DNA of 64,000 nt from Phialophora verrucosa (Eukaryota; Ascomycota; Eurotiomycetes; Chaetothyriales; Herpotrichiellaceae), in assembly GCA_002099365.1 (NCBI GenBank), contig MSED01000008.1:1116001-1180000 (forward strand). The letters are read 5' to 3'. A model generated the notes under the pieces. That model saw nothing but the letters and a program-made list of their open reading frames with translations, searched no databases and was not told the DNA's origin. The first letter of the stretch is position 1, and the number at the start of each line of letters is the position of its first letter. A program made the position numbers and the translations under genes. This document shows, one piece after another, positions 11,590 to 22,982 of the stretch.

Positions 11590-12932
11590 ATGGTCGCAAA
11601 CTCGTCCGTTTCCTTGGACACCACTCTTGACCCTTTACCTCCAGTCTTACGGCATGGCTTGGTCGCGGTTGCGTTCTTCGGCTGCCTGTCACTCATCTCC
11701 AGTGTCGCCCTCTTCACCTTTCTCACCTATCGACTTTGTGTCTGGTACCATCGGGGTCAACTCCGAGATGGCGCCAATCAATTTCTGCTCCTCATTTACA
11801 ATCTAGTGCTGGCGGACATTCAGCAAGCGATGGCATTCGCTTTGACGTCAGTATACCTTTCGCAAGATAAGATTCAGGTCGGGACCACAACCTGCTGGGC
11901 AAACGGCTGGTTTGTATCAACTGGCGACTTGGCGTCCGGAGTCTTCATCTTCGCAATTGCATTGCATACATACTTCGCTGTGGTGAGCGGACGCCGCGTG
12001 GGCAACAAGTTGTTCTATGGTGGAATTGCCTGCTCGTGGATATTCGTATACTTGATGGCTATCATTGGCGTTGGCTTGGATCCCAAGCTCTACCAACGGG
12101 CTGGCGCATGGGTATGTATCCGTAGATCCTCTTGTCTGCAAGACTGATGGTTGCGACAGTGCTGGATCAACAAAAAGTATGACAAGGAACGACTGTGGCT
12201 CCACTACTTCTGGATTTTCATCTGCATGTTCGGGACAGTGATTACATACATTCTCATCTTTCTCTCCATCAGAGCGAAGGCCCGGACTCGCTCCCATCCC
12301 GACTTCCCGAACGACAACGAAAGCGATCCCGCAGCGATGAAACGAGCCGCGAAGTATATGATCATCTATCCCGCCGTTTACGTCGTCTGCACACTGCCGC
12401 TCGCAGGTGGGAGGATGGCGAGCATGACGGGAATGACCGTCCCATACTGTAAGGCGATTCCAGATTGACGAGAAGCGACTGTTTACTAACCGGGCTAGGG
12501 TGGTTTTGCCTTGCGGGTGCCTCCATCACCTCCTGTGGCTGGCTTGATGTCCTTCTGTACGCTGTAACAAGACATGTCCTCATATTCAGCCGAGCTCCGC
12601 CCCCGCCGCACGACCTGGGCTTGGATACCTTTGGCTGGAAGTATGTCGGAGACAACTTCTGGGGAATGCGGACGACCATTACCGGGCCGTTGGGAGATCC
12701 AAACACCCGCAGACACGACAGGCGAGATTTTCTTGGGCGAAGGACGACACGTCCAATATCGAGGCAATCAGACGAGGCTCACTTTGCGGGCCAGCCTGAG
12801 GGCATCATCACAGCCAAAACCACGATTGAAGTGCGATCGGGCCCCATGTTCAACTACGCTGACTCAGACATCAGCGCGATAGAGATGGAAGACAAGTCGG
12901 ATCGGACTCAATCTCACTCTCACATTGAGTGA
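11590..12932 (+). CDS. Seven-transmembrane G-protein-coupled receptor-like protein
   Basis: Three exons (11590-12111, 12160-12448, 12499-12932) give about 414 residues. Seven hydrophobic helices can be followed: LVAVAFFGCLSLISSVALF, FLLLIYNLVLADIQQAMAF, a third beginning CWANGWFVSTGDLASGVF, LFYGGIACSWIFVYLMAII, HYFWIFICMFGTVITYILIF, YMIIYPAVYVVCTLPL and a last one around LAGASITSCGWLDVLLYAV. A Cys at the top of helix 3 (TTCWANGW) and one in the second extracellular loop (AWCWINKKYD) could form the canonical GPCR disulphide. The cytoplasmic tail is hydrophilic and about 100 residues long. The helix-2 LVLADIQQA pattern resembles fungal Git3/cAMP-receptor-like GPCRs. The ligand is unknown. An in-frame Met lies upstream at 11476, but 11590 starts the conserved part. 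The intron branch site CTAAC is visible before the third exon. Confidence 0.82.
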
Positions 12933-13441
12933 TGCAATGACGACGTGCAGATTGGATTGGACTGCACATGAGACCATGACGGAGCGAGGACAGGGGATCC
13001 TGTGCAAACTTTACGGCGTATTGTGATAATATAAAGAGCTAGAATGGCTCTGTACATATGTGATCATGTATCATCGACGTCAACTGTGGGGGCTGTGAGT
13101 CTGCATTGAGTTTCGCAGACAGGATTGCGTAGCGTTTTCGAGTTCGTAAAGCGGCAGCCACCTCGGCACACGCCATTGCGGGTTGAATTCGGAGGGCAAC
13201 AGGCAGGGACAGCTACGTCCATTTTACCCCGACTCCTTGATGCTTCTCGGACTCACGGAAGAGTCCTGCAACTCAATACTGGTCATCCACGACACTCATC
13301 TCATTCTCGGCCACATCTGTACGGCGCCTGGAGCAGTTTGCCAACCTTACCAGTTCTCTCCATCGCCATGCTGTAGCCACCACCCTCTTTTCTCCGTCAG
13401 CGAGCATCGTTTCTAAGTAGCTACCCACCAACCCCTCAATC
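12933..13441. other. Intergenic, promoter of the MCT1 gene
   Basis: About 0.5 kb between the receptor stop and the malonyl transferase start. It presumably holds the 3' end of one transcript and the promoter and leader of the next. Pyrimidine-rich tracts precede the start. No gene is supported. Confidence 0.5.
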
Positions 13442-14587
13442 ATGGATCGTTGTCCACGAATAGCCCTTTCCGGGGTAAAACGAAGTCTTAGGACTTTGAG
13501 AAGCTCTCGAATGTATTCCACGACATCTGAGCCCACTTTCCAAACCGCCCTCTTCTTCCCCGGTCATGGCGTCCAGAGGAAAGGCATGACCAGACCCTGG
13601 GTGGAAGCATTTCCCAGAACGTGCAAACCGTTCTTAGAAGAGATGGATGACATACTCAAATGCAAGCTGTCCACCTTGATTGAAGAAGGACCTATTCTGC
13701 ACCTGGACAAGACGGAGAATGCCCAACCAGCAATCATGGCCGTGTCCATCATGATTCTGAGAGTCCTAGAGCAGGAGTTTGGCTTCAAGACCGAGCAAGT
13801 GATCGACGTCACCCTGGGCCACAGTCTAGGTGAATATGCTGCTCTCGTAGCTGCAGGCAACCTGGAATATGCATATGCTCTTGATCTGGTCCGAAAACGC
13901 GGCGAAGTCATGGGAGAATGCACGAGGAAGGCCAAAGAGGAATCAGGGGAGGAATTCGGCATGATCGCCCTTGTCTGTGAGCCACAACAGCTGCCGGGGT
14001 TGATTGCAGCTGTCAAGGAATTCCTCGGCCATGGTGCCGAGGGCACCAAAGACGATTCCAGTGCGCTTCCGGCGGTGGAGCAGGTCGCGATCGCCAACAT
14101 CAACTCGAAGAATCAGATAGTCTTGAGCGGCAGCTTCCAGCGGATACGAAACATGCTTGTGCACCTTCGCGAGTTCGGCGGACACGATCCTCGAGCTGTC
14201 GAGTTGAAGTCGCGCTCGGCGTTCCACAGCCCCATCATGATGCCGGCGTACGAGTTCATGAAGAAGGCGTTGACTCCGGACAAGGTGGTGTTCCCGGGAC
14301 GAGTGCCCTGCATCTGCAACGTCACCGCAACGCCCTTCAGCTCGAAGGAAGATCTTGTCAACAATCTTGCGCGGCAAGCCGTCGACACAGTACTTTGGTG
14401 GGACTCCATCAAATACCTGGACAAGCAAGCTGGGTGCCGACGCTACCTCGGAGTAGGCCCAGGCAAAGTCGGGCGCAATCTTATCTCAAAATCGATTGAC
14501 TCGCCTGTCTGGTCGATAACGCATCCATCAGAGATTGAAAAAGTCTTGCAGGAGTTGGAAGCCAGTGCCAAAGAGGACGATAAATAA
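13442..14587 (+). CDS. MCT1: Mitochondrial malonyl-CoA:ACP transacylase
   Basis: Single exon, 381 residues. It carries out the transfer of malonyl groups from CoA to the acyl carrier protein in mitochondrial type II fatty-acid synthesis, which supplies octanoyl-ACP for lipoate. The first 30 residues are basic and Ser/Arg rich without acids until residue 30, as in a mitochondrial presequence. The FabD-like fold follows: ALFFPGHGVQRKGM (the usual GQG is here GHG), AQPAIMAVS, the nucleophile elbow TLGHSLGEYAALVAAG with Ser near 128, and SAFHSPIM carrying the catalytic His near 262. The length fits eukaryotic MCT1. A stand-alone enzyme rather than a polyketide synthase domain is indicated by its size and lack of other domains. 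A LIP2-like gene at 36-37 kb acts downstream in the same lipoate route. Confidence 0.93.
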   Translation: MDRCPRIALSGVKRSLRTLRSSRMYSTTSEPTFQTALFFPGHGVQRKGMTRPWVEAFPRTCKPFLEEMDDILKCKLSTLIEEGPILHLDKTENAQPAIMAVSIMILRVLEQEFGFKTEQVIDVTLGHSLGEYAALVAAGNLEYAYALDLVRKRGEVMGECTRKAKEESGEEFGMIALVCEPQQLPGLIAAVKEFLGHGAEGTKDDSSALPAVEQVAIANINSKNQIVLSGSFQRIRNMLVHLREFGGHDPRAVELKSRSAFHSPIMMPAYEFMKKALTPDKVVFPGRVPCICNVTATPFSSKEDLVNNLARQAVDTVLWWDSIKYLDKQAGCRRYLGVGPGKVGRNLISKSIDSPVWSITHPSEIEKVLQELEASAKEDDK

Positions 14588-15825
14588 ACGCCGGTGGAAG
14601 TTGGGCATGCAGGGGAGACGGAAGACTTGGGAAGGGTCCTGAAACCTCTGAGCGCGCATGATCGGTTGCTAATCGCTGCGAACGGGCATTCGATATATCC
14701 TGCGGACCGCCAACCCATCCCCCGTGCAAAACCCCGAGGCGATTCCAACCCTGAAAAGTTGGAAGCTGGACAACTGCCACTGAAGGTGCTCATGCATGCA
14801 CAACGATAGAACCTATGAGGGCGGTTTAATGGGTGCCTATGGCCAGGGCAATTCACTTTGGTTGAAGGTGTATCGAGAAAAAGTCGGTAGTCACATGATA
14901 AGCCAGAAATTCGGGCTTTATATTCCAGTTCAACGGAAAACGGTTCAAAATCACCAAGACCCCTAATCTGGCGAGTTCAGGTCAAATCACTTCGGCGACG
15001 GTCCAAATCAACAAAGTGATAGGCAGCTCCCAGTTAGGCGAGAGAGTTCGAGTCCCAGGGTGTTCAGGGCATCATTTGATGTGACAAACTGGCATCGGGC
15101 CAGATGGCATTCACCCTCGACAGAATTCTCACCTTCGATCCGACCTCGACCGACCGATCCAGCGAATCCGAACCGAACCGCACTGCGACAACAACCAACG
15201 CATTCGTTTGCCTACTTGACAAGTCAAATCGGTGTTCATCAGAACGCGAGATGAGGAGTAGACCGAGGTGGCCACCTCGAGTATAGCCTGATCAGAAGGT
15301 AGCTTGGGTTACTTTTTGTCACCTTGGAAGATGTTAATTATTTTTGTGTGTATGCTTCGTGTTGGATTATACGTATTATAGAAGAAAGTACCTATTACTT
15401 ACTCACCCTATAAGTTAAAACTACTTCACTTAATAGTACCGGGACCAAGAGGTTATCAACTACTCCTATCTCTTTATTTCTTTCTAAACCTTACTCCGTA
15501 CTCTTTCTCTTCCCTCTCCCTCCGACTCCTGCTGCGTGGCTTAGCGTACGAAGTCAGGAACATACAAGGCTGGCATGGCCGGTCATTCCCCAGAGCACGT
15601 GGGTCTCAGTGATTTGGCGGTTTAGCGGTTTAGCGGGGAATCTCACATGTCAGATCCGCCACGACGACGTCAGTTTCTCCTTTAAACTCTCGTGACTCTC
15701 CTTGCCTCCCCGTGGCATGGTTGTCGAACCGTAGTGTCGCCTGCCGTCCCTCTCGTCTTGAGCGATTCTTTACCTGTCACGATTCGCTCGAACTCCATCT
15801 CTAGCATGCCTATTGCCTGGCTTCA
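14588..15825. other. Intergenic with an AT-rich patch
   Basis: No gene is supported. Positions about 15300-15500 are markedly AT-rich compared with the surroundings, with TTAATTATTT, TATTATAGAAG and ACTTACTCACCC-like strings. This could be a relic of a decayed, perhaps RIP-mutated element. A TACGGAGTA complement lies at 15492-15500. The final part is a pyrimidine-rich promoter and leader for the CHY/RING gene. Confidence 0.45.
15300..15500. repeat. AT-rich relic-like patch
   Basis: The base composition shifts sharply to A and T over about 200 bases within otherwise balanced DNA, and no reading frame of note survives. Such islands in ascomycetes are often remnants of transposons changed by repeat-induced point mutation. 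No terminal repeats or coding motif remain to name a family, so this is an inference from composition alone. Confidence 0.3.
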
Positions 15826-17991
15826 ATGAGTGAATATCTCCCCTCGTTCATTGTTGAACCTGTTCTGCGCCAGGCACGGCGATTCTCCCGACTCAGCACC
15901 AGCGCAGAAGAATCGCCCGGTTTCCTCCCTACCGTCCCGGATCTGCAGCGCTGGAGTCCCGCTCGTTTCTGGGCCACGTCGCCCCCTCTTTCGCTGGAAG
16001 ATCCTATTGTCGAGCCGACGGCCGAGAACAGAGAGACGACGGTCCAGTCTATCACCAGAACCATCCAACTATGGGCTGCCCAACTCAACAGCTTCGATTC
16101 GATTCCCTCTCCTCCCTTGGAGCCAATGGATGACCTGAGAGGAGAGCCGGATCAACCCACACTGCGGCAAGAGACGCCCACGGTCGATTTCCCTGCACTT
16201 GAACCCGAGCCAGGCCATCCTCCGCGACCCGTCCGCCTCGAGACCCTTCGAAACGACAGTGAAACCTCCCTGAATCCTGCAAACGAATTATCCTATCAGT
16301 CCCGTGTCCATGAAGACCACTCAAGGCCTCACGGAACGTCTGATCCTGTTGCCGCACCCGACGCGGACCCAACGAGGCTAAGACGAGGAGCAGGTGCACA
16401 AAATGGAGGAGATAGTGTCGGCGGCCGGAGGAGGGACGGTTCAGGAACCCTGCCAGAAGATGATGGCATGGGACCTCTCAGACAGAAGATCAGTGCTATC
16501 TGGTCAGGACCGGGCACCCCTGCAGAAAAGTCAAGTCTCGTCCACGGCTTGATGATGGAACGGTATCAGAAAGGGCATGCCGGAAAGGGCACTTCCCTGA
16601 AAACGCACGAACTAACCCACGGACCAGACTCACCCATCTCGACAATGTCAGGAGTCGGTCAGGAAATCAACTGGAGTCTCACTCAAGACGATCTTCAGCC
16701 AACATACGCACCACCCCATCCTGACGACATGGATTCGTCGGGTGAGTTGGCCCAACCGGCGCTTGGCTGCGTTCATTACATGCGAAACGTCAAGCTGCAG
16801 TGCACCACTTGTGAAAGATGGTACACCTGTCGCCTCTGCCATGATGAGGGAGAGGACCATACTCTCCCCCGGCGAGAAACCAAATATATGCTCTGCATGC
16901 TCTGCAATACCCCACAGGCGGTGGGCCAAGTGTGCAAGAAGTGCCAGGTTCCAGCGGCACATTACTATTGTCACGTCTGCAAGTTGTGGAACAACGACCC
17001 GGACAAGTCGGTCTATCACTGTGACGACTGCGGTATCTGTCGACTTGGCGAAGGCCTGGGGAAGGACTTCTTCCACTGCAAGACATGCGCCGCGTGCATG
17101 TCGATCGCGGCCGAAAGCACTCATAAGTGCATCGAACGGAGCACCAAGAGCGATTGCCCCATCTGTGGTGAATACATGTTCACCTCAAACAAGCCCGTTG
17201 CGTTCATGCGATGCGGCCATAGCATTCACGAAGCATGCTTTGCCGATTGGTGCAACACGAGCTACAAGTGTCCCATATGCTCCAAGAGCATTGCAAACAT
17301 GGAGAGTCAATTTCGGCGGCTCGACAGACACATCGAAGAACAGCCCATGCCCGAGGAATATCGGGACAATCGAGCCTATATATTCTGCAATGACTGCAAC
17401 AGCCGCAGTGTGACTAGCTACCACTGGCTCGGGCTGAAATGTACCATCTGCGAATCGTACAATACGGCTCAATTGGAGCTCCTAGGCGCAGACGAAACGC
17501 CTCAGCTTCAGGAACAACAGCAACAGGCTCAGCAGGCCGGGACCTGTGAGGCAGCTCTTACCGCCAGCCAGAGCCATACACCAACAGATGATATGACCCA
17601 GCCTGTCGATATTGCGAGGGCATTCAGCGAGGCCGCACCTCGTGCCACAGAGCCGAGGCCGACATCAGGGACGCCAGTCAGCAGATCGTCCTGGCTGCTA
17701 CCTCATTCACCCACTGCTCGGTCGACTCGTTCCATGTCACCAGTTGTGGGCAGTTATTTCGGAACCGGACCACGATCATCAGGGACGCCTGAGGCGCTGC
17801 CCCCTAGACGTGGCACCACCCCTCTGGAGGACGACGATGATCTCGATTTCTGGGGTCGTCCAAACTCACCTCGACAAGGTGAGGCTGATGAAGATGATTC
17901 CAGCTCCGAGTCAGAGAGTGACCCGGACGAGATGATGGAGGAGGATGATGATGACGAAGAGGACGCCATGGATTTAATCGGGCATCGGTGA
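15826..17991 (+). CDS. CHY zinc-finger and RING protein, Pirh2/RCHY1-like E3 ligase
   Basis: Single exon, 721 residues. The middle holds a CHY zinc finger starting near residue 313 (LGCVHYMRNVKLQC, CRLCHDEGEDH), a CTCHY-type segment (CKKCQVPAAHYYCHVCKLW, HCDDCGICRLG), a RING finger near 443 (CPICGEYMF...MRCGHSIHEACF...YKCPICSKS) and a zinc ribbon (FCNDCNSRS...LKCTIC). This order is that of RCHY1/Pirh2 ubiquitin ligases. The RING would recruit an E2 enzyme, and the CHY part is thought to bind substrates. The N-terminal 300 residues are disordered and family-variable, and the C-terminal 200 are Gln/Ser rich and end in a strongly acidic tail (EEDDDDEEDAMD). Fungal homologues are long like this. 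Targets are unknown. Confidence 0.92.
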   Translation: MSEYLPSFIVEPVLRQARRFSRLSTSAEESPGFLPTVPDLQRWSPARFWATSPPLSLEDPIVEPTAENRETTVQSITRTIQLWAAQLNSFDSIPSPPLEPMDDLRGEPDQPTLRQETPTVDFPALEPEPGHPPRPVRLETLRNDSETSLNPANELSYQSRVHEDHSRPHGTSDPVAAPDADPTRLRRGAGAQNGGDSVGGRRRDGSGTLPEDDGMGPLRQKISAIWSGPGTPAEKSSLVHGLMMERYQKGHAGKGTSLKTHELTHGPDSPISTMSGVGQEINWSLTQDDLQPTYAPPHPDDMDSSGELAQPALGCVHYMRNVKLQCTTCERWYTCRLCHDEGEDHTLPRRETKYMLCMLCNTPQAVGQVCKKCQVPAAHYYCHVCKLWNNDPDKSVYHCDDCGICRLGEGLGKDFFHCKTCAACMSIAAESTHKCIERSTKSDCPICGEYMFTSNKPVAFMRCGHSIHEACFADWCNTSYKCPICSKSIANMESQFRRLDRHIEEQPMPEEYRDNRAYIFCNDCNSRSVTSYHWLGLKCTICESYNTAQLELLGADETPQLQEQQQQAQQAGTCEAALTASQSHTPTDDMTQPVDIARAFSEAAPRATEPRPTSGTPVSRSSWLLPHSPTARSTRSMSPVVGSYFGTGPRSSGTPEALPPRRGTTPLEDDDDLDFWGRPNSPRQGEADEDDSSSESESDPDEMMEEDDDDEEDAMDLIGHR

Positions 17992-18872
17992 TTACTGAGA
18001 ACGAGGCTGGACGTATACTGCACAACTTGTTTCCACCACCCCAAGGATCGGTCACGGCTGCACAATAACATGGCATTGCGTGGTGTTTCTCGGTATATCC
18101 GTATATACTCATGATGGTTTGAGGGCTCCTCTTTGGAAACTTGGCGTTTCGGCTATCTCTATATACCTGTAGTATTAGTAGCTCCCGAGCCCGGGGTCCT
18201 CTGTGGTATGAAGACTCTCACGATTCAGCGTGTTGACTGTTCACCTTTGGAACCGTTCTACGCCCAGTGCTACAAACCTCATGTCTGAAGTCTCACGGAA
18301 AGTATCCGGCCACCCTTCTGTGATGGACCATGCACTCCCCGACCACTCAGAACATGGCTCGATGGCAACAACCACCATCGACCCGTCCTGGATTTTACCC
18401 TCAGATAACTCCGCTATTGCCGACTCATGGATCAATCAGAGCTGCCTCAACTTCGTCAAGCTTTGTCACCTCCCCCTGCTACCCCTGCACCTTTCTCCAA
18501 CGGGACAAACGACTTCTGCCATCTGGATGGTTGGCGAGACCACGAGGAGGGGCAACAGGGGTCTTTCTTTCTCATGGGTGCGGGGAACACATCCATTGCA
18601 CGCGATTATCAGCACAAAAACCAGCTGCCTCACACGGCAAAGGTGACGACGGGACGAGAGCCGACCTTTCCCACAATTTACCCAGAAATGTGCCGGCCTT
18701 CCTCACCGTGAGAAGCCAGGTATATAATGGAAGCGGTGTCCTCAAAAATTTGTAAAAAAGAAGGCCAAGTATTACCTGACGTCCTGACTCCCTGACTCCC
18801 GTTGCAAATCGATCCTCGTGCCCGTTTAGTTTTTTGACGTGACCCCGATACCAAACGACACAAGACGCAAAG
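17992..18872. other. Intergenic, no supported gene
   Basis: About 0.9 kb between the CHY/RING gene and the aldo-keto reductase. Open frames around 18230-18755 overlap each other in several frames and carry no motif. It probably holds the 3' end of one gene and the promoter of the next. Confidence 0.45.
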
Positions 18873-20243
18873 ATGGGTGACGCCGGCATGCCCAGATCGC
18901 TCGCTGAGAGCTTGGAGAACACGAAAGTGTCCTATGTCCAACTGGGAGCTTCGGGCTTGAGAGTGTCGATCCCCATCCTGGGAGCCATGTCCTTTGGTAA
19001 GCTTGTCGTGTTACCGGTGTTGAGAGCTCATCAGGAGTCTCAGTGTGCCAGGGGCGTAAATGTCGAGGATCACTCTGTCTTGGCTGATCACTTCCAACTT
19101 CCCTCCATAGACAACGGGCATTGCTAACCACTTCTCTCAAACAGGCCACAAAGACTGGCAACCCTGGGTCATCGACGACGAAGCCGAAGTTGACAAACTC
19201 CTCAAAGGCGCCTACGACCGCGGGCTCAACACCTGGGACACGGCCAACGTCTACTCGAACGGAGAGTCGGAACGGATGATTGGTCGGGTGATTAAGAAAC
19301 ACAACATCCCCCGCCACAAACTCGTGCTGCTCTCAAAGTGCTACGGCACTGTCGGCGAGGAGCCAGGCGTGGTACACATCAAATACCCCGAGCAGATTCG
19401 CCAGAGCAAGGACTACGTCAACCAGGGTGGGTTGTCGAGGGCCGCCATCTTCAACGCCGTAGACGCGAGTCTGGAGAGGTTGGGCACGAGTTACCTTGAC
19501 CTGTTGCAGATCCATCGGTTTGACAAGACCGTGCCGGTGGAGGAGACAATGAAGGCGCTTCATGATCTTGTCCAGAGCGGGAAGGTCAGATATATCGGTA
19601 CGTTTGGCTTGGCCCCCCTTGCTGACTCCCACTCATTTCACTATGATGCACCCCCTATATTCCCTCCTCCACTCCCTGACACGGGCACGTGTATGAACCC
19701 AACGCTAACGTGATGCTTTCCTTCTTTTGTCACATAGGCGCCAGCTCTATGTGGGCGTACGAGTTCGCCAAATTGCAACACGCCGCCGAGAAGCACAACT
19801 GGACAAAGTTTGTCTCGATGCAGAACCACTACTCGCTCTGCTACCGTGAAGAGGAGCGCGAGATGAACCCTTACTGCCACGAGACCGGCGTGGGCCTCAT
19901 CCCCTGGGCGCCTCTGTACCGCGGTTTGCTGGCCCGTCCGCTCGGCAGCGACGCCACCACCCGAGAGGAGTCCATGAAAGGGAACCCTATGTTCGGCGGC
20001 CTGAACCCCGAGGACAGGGAGATCATCAAGCGCGTGCAGGACCTGGCGGCCAAGAAGGGCTGGAAGATGAGCCAGGTGGCGCTGGCGTGGATCATCCAGA
20101 AGAACACCATTCCCATCGTCGGATTCAGCAATCTCGCAAGGTTGGAAGAGGCCGTCGCGGTCAAGGGCAAGATGCTCACTGCCGAGGAGATGAAGCATCT
20201 GGAGGAGCCGTACAAGCCGAAGGCTATCGTTGGGCATTCATAG
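18873..20243 (+). CDS. Aldo-keto reductase
   Basis: Three exons (18873-18996, 19145-19597, 19738-20243) give about 360 residues, a normal length for fungal aldo-keto reductases of the YakC/voltage-gated-channel-beta-like branch. The TIM-barrel catalytic tetrad is visible: Asp and Tyr in [13 protein letters not shown], Lys in [10 protein letters not shown], and His in [10 protein letters not shown]. The cofactor side shows the [14 protein letters not shown] region and [14 protein letters not shown], which usually binds the NADP phosphate. It would reduce a carbonyl compound with NADPH in the cytosol. The substrate is not predictable. Introns of 148 and 140 nt are long for this window. Both donors (GTAAGC, GTACGT) split a Gly codon after its first base. 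Confidence 0.92.
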
Positions 20244-20733
20244 GAAGGAGTGGATGAGTTGTACGAAGACACTGGAACTGCAGACACATCACAGACAGGG
20301 ACACAGAGGTGTCAATGCAATAACCTGAAACCAGATTTTCAGACTGAAGCTGAAGCATACCATAGAATACCTACCAAGGTACTCTATCATGGCAGTAATC
20401 ATCAGGCCTAGATCCCAACAGCTGCCGTCGCGAATTACTTTGGTCAGAGTCAAGATGTTCCTTGGAAGAGGGCGTATTAGGATGAATAGGACTCTTCGAC
20501 TTTTAACTAGATGCTGTCCTAGCACTACCGCAGTTAGACTGCGGCCCCTGAAGTTGAGTTGTGCCTTGCACCGCAACGTTACCGGCCCGCAGCAAGTCGC
20601 GCCTTGCACTTCGCAGGGGAATTTCCACACCGTCTGCGACGATCGAGAGCGGCCATCTTCGTGACATGTACGGACTGGGCCGCAAAGTCATGCCAGCAGC
20701 ACAGGATATACATATATACACCCACCGGGCGAG
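20244..20733. other. Intergenic spacer
   Basis: Short interval with the 3' end of the reductase gene and the promoter of the GT90 gene. A TATATACA-like AT run lies about 25 bases before the GT90 start. No gene is supported. Confidence 0.5.
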
Positions 20734-22121
20734 ATGATCAGAATGCCCTCCTCGAGGAAGGGCTTGTACGAGCGAACCGTCGAGCCCTTCTTGGCCACCC
20801 TCAACCGTCGCACCTCGATCCTCCTCGTTTCCATCCTGTTCACATTTACATTGTTCGCCTGGTACAGGTCGGCCTATAGCTCATCGGCACCCTTATTGCA
20901 CAGCGACTATGGGGCGTACGGGCGCAAGAGGGGCTTCGACGGGACCTGGAACTACCAGCGCGACGCAGAGAATCTGATGCTGGATTCGCAACAATGCGAC
21001 CAAGCCTTCCCCGGCTTGTTTGAAGAGGTGGACCGGCCGGTGGATGAGAGGATGCATACGCCCATCACGGTCGAGGAGATCGATGCCATGCCCAAGCAGA
21101 ATGGCTACGTGCGTGCCATGATCTACAACCAACAAGTATGTAATGGACTTGACTCACGTTCCCCGTTCGAAGGTGTACTGGGTATCCTGTTTACTGACCC
21201 CGTCCCGGTGCGCCGCAGTTATATATCATCGACAAGGCAGGAGGCATATACTCGCGCGAGATTGCAACGCTGCACGCCCTGCACCGCGCGATCCTCACGT
21301 CGCCCGAACCGCTCCCGAACATCGAATTCGCGTTCAACACCGACGACCGCATCCCGTCGGTCCCCCTGTGGGGGTATGCGCGCCGCGCCGAAGACACACA
21401 CATCTGGCTGATCCCCGACTTCGGGTACTGGTCGTGGCCCGAGACCAAGGTCGGCTCGATGCGCGAGGTGCAGATGAAGGCGGCGCTGACCGAGGAGTAC
21501 GACGGGTGGACGTGGTCGCAGAAGGTGCGCAAGATCCTGTGGCGCGGCGCGACCATGGGCCTGCAGCTGCGCGAGAAGTTCATCCAGGTCACGGCGGACA
21601 AGCCGTGGGCAGACGTCAAGGCCCTGGACTGGCACAACAAGGAGTCGATGGCCAACGACCTGAAATCCATGGCCCAGCACTGCCAGTACAAATACCTCGC
21701 GCACACCGAAGGCAACTCCTACTCCGGCCGCCTCAAGTACCTGCAGGCGTGCCGGTCCGTGGTCGTGGCCCACACCATGGATTGGATCCAGCACCACCAC
21801 CCGCTGATGCGCGCCAGCGGGCCCCAGCAGAACTATCTCCAGGTCGACCGCAGCTTCGACGACCTCGAGCAAAAGATCGCTTGGCTGGAGGCGCACGACG
21901 CCGAGGCCGAACGCATCGCCGCCAACAGCGTCAAGACCTTCCGCGAGCAGTATCTCACCCCCGCGGCCGAAGCGTGTTACTGGAGGAAGGTCATCCACGG
22001 ATGGGCCAAAGTCAGCTTCGAACCCGAGTTTTTCAAGGTCGTCAACGGGTCCAGTGTCTGGAGAGGCTTGCCCGTCGAGTCGTATCTGTTGGAAAGGCGG
22101 CTAGAGTGGAATCCTTACTGA
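20734..22121 (+). CDS. GT90/CAP10-like glycosyltransferase, type II membrane protein
   Basis: Two exons (20734-21135, 21219-22121) give about 434 residues. A short basic cytoplasmic tail is followed by one transmembrane helix (TSILLVSILFTFTLFAWY), the layout of Golgi type II enzymes. The luminal part shows the CAP10/GT90 pattern: YIIDKAGGIYSREIATLHAL, IEFAFNTDDRIPSVPLWGYA, WLIPDFGYWSWPE, KILWRGATMG, and the C-terminal motif block KYLAHTEGNSYSGRLKYLQ with the following SVVVAHTMDWIQHHHPLM. The family includes xylosyl- and glucosyltransferases of wall or capsule polysaccharides and of protein O-glycosylation. The exact donor and acceptor are unknown here. The splice join Q-Q/L-Y-I-I-D restores a conserved strand. 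Third-codon GC is high in the second exon. Confidence 0.9.
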
Positions 22122-22982
22122 TTGCGGCCTGTTGTCTTGGATATATACGTGCTTGGACGAAGTACTAAGGCATTGCATTTACACGGAGTACAAAGGGGGG
22201 AGCAAGGCGGTCACATACATATGTGCCATCCTTTCGAAACATGTACGGAGTACAACATCTTGGGTTCGACCTATGTTATGTACTGTTACAGTATCTGACA
22301 ACCATGATACACAGTACATCAATCTGACTCCTGAATTTCACGGCAAGGCTATGCTATGGATTCATGCACATGTCTCCTTATGGTTCCATCCTCGCTACCA
22401 CCACCACACCCGCTGTGCACCAGCATGAGAGATGGGAGAACGAGATTGACACGTTGGCGGTTCGGACAAACAAAACGGTCGATGCAAACCGACCGGAACC
22501 GAACCGAACCAGGGCTTCTAGTAAGTGTCCATCTACGAGGAGGTGGCGGGCTCCATGATTGTGATGCTGATTGCGACGATGCCCTCCACAACATGAATCT
22601 GCTGTACCTAGATCATGATACACACGGAATTGACTCAAGCGCCTGATGTGCTGCTGGAATACTCCGTATGGCTCTCGGCCCAATCGTCACCTCTGGACGA
22701 GGTACATACCAAGTACTCCGTAGTACTATGAGATTACTATTCCCGCTTTGCCCTGATACTGTACAGTACAGTACCACGTACAGGACTCATGCCACGTCGT
22801 TCGCTGCCACATCCTCCGCAAATGAGCCGTCCAGGGACTTTTGTGTGCCGCCAACAATTGGCTCTTTTGCTTGTGCAGATGTAGTTGCTGCGACTGGATG
22901 ATAATTATTGGAAGACATCCTACGGGTGGAGTCCTGGTTGGTCCACACCACACGTTATGCCCGCGTCACCAACACGAGGTAC

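Noticed and set aside
15030..15060. GAGTTCGAGTCCC, like a tRNA T-arm
   Set aside because: No acceptor stem or D-arm pairs could be found within a tRNA-sized distance.
19641..20237. 198-codon minus-strand frame opposite the aldo-keto reductase
   Set aside because: Antisense shadow; the sense strand encodes clear catalytic motifs.
21143..22168. 341-codon plus-strand frame inside the GT90 gene
   Set aside because: It is a shadow of the GC-rich second exon; the protein is Arg/Pro rich without domain, while the other frame carries the GT90 motifs.
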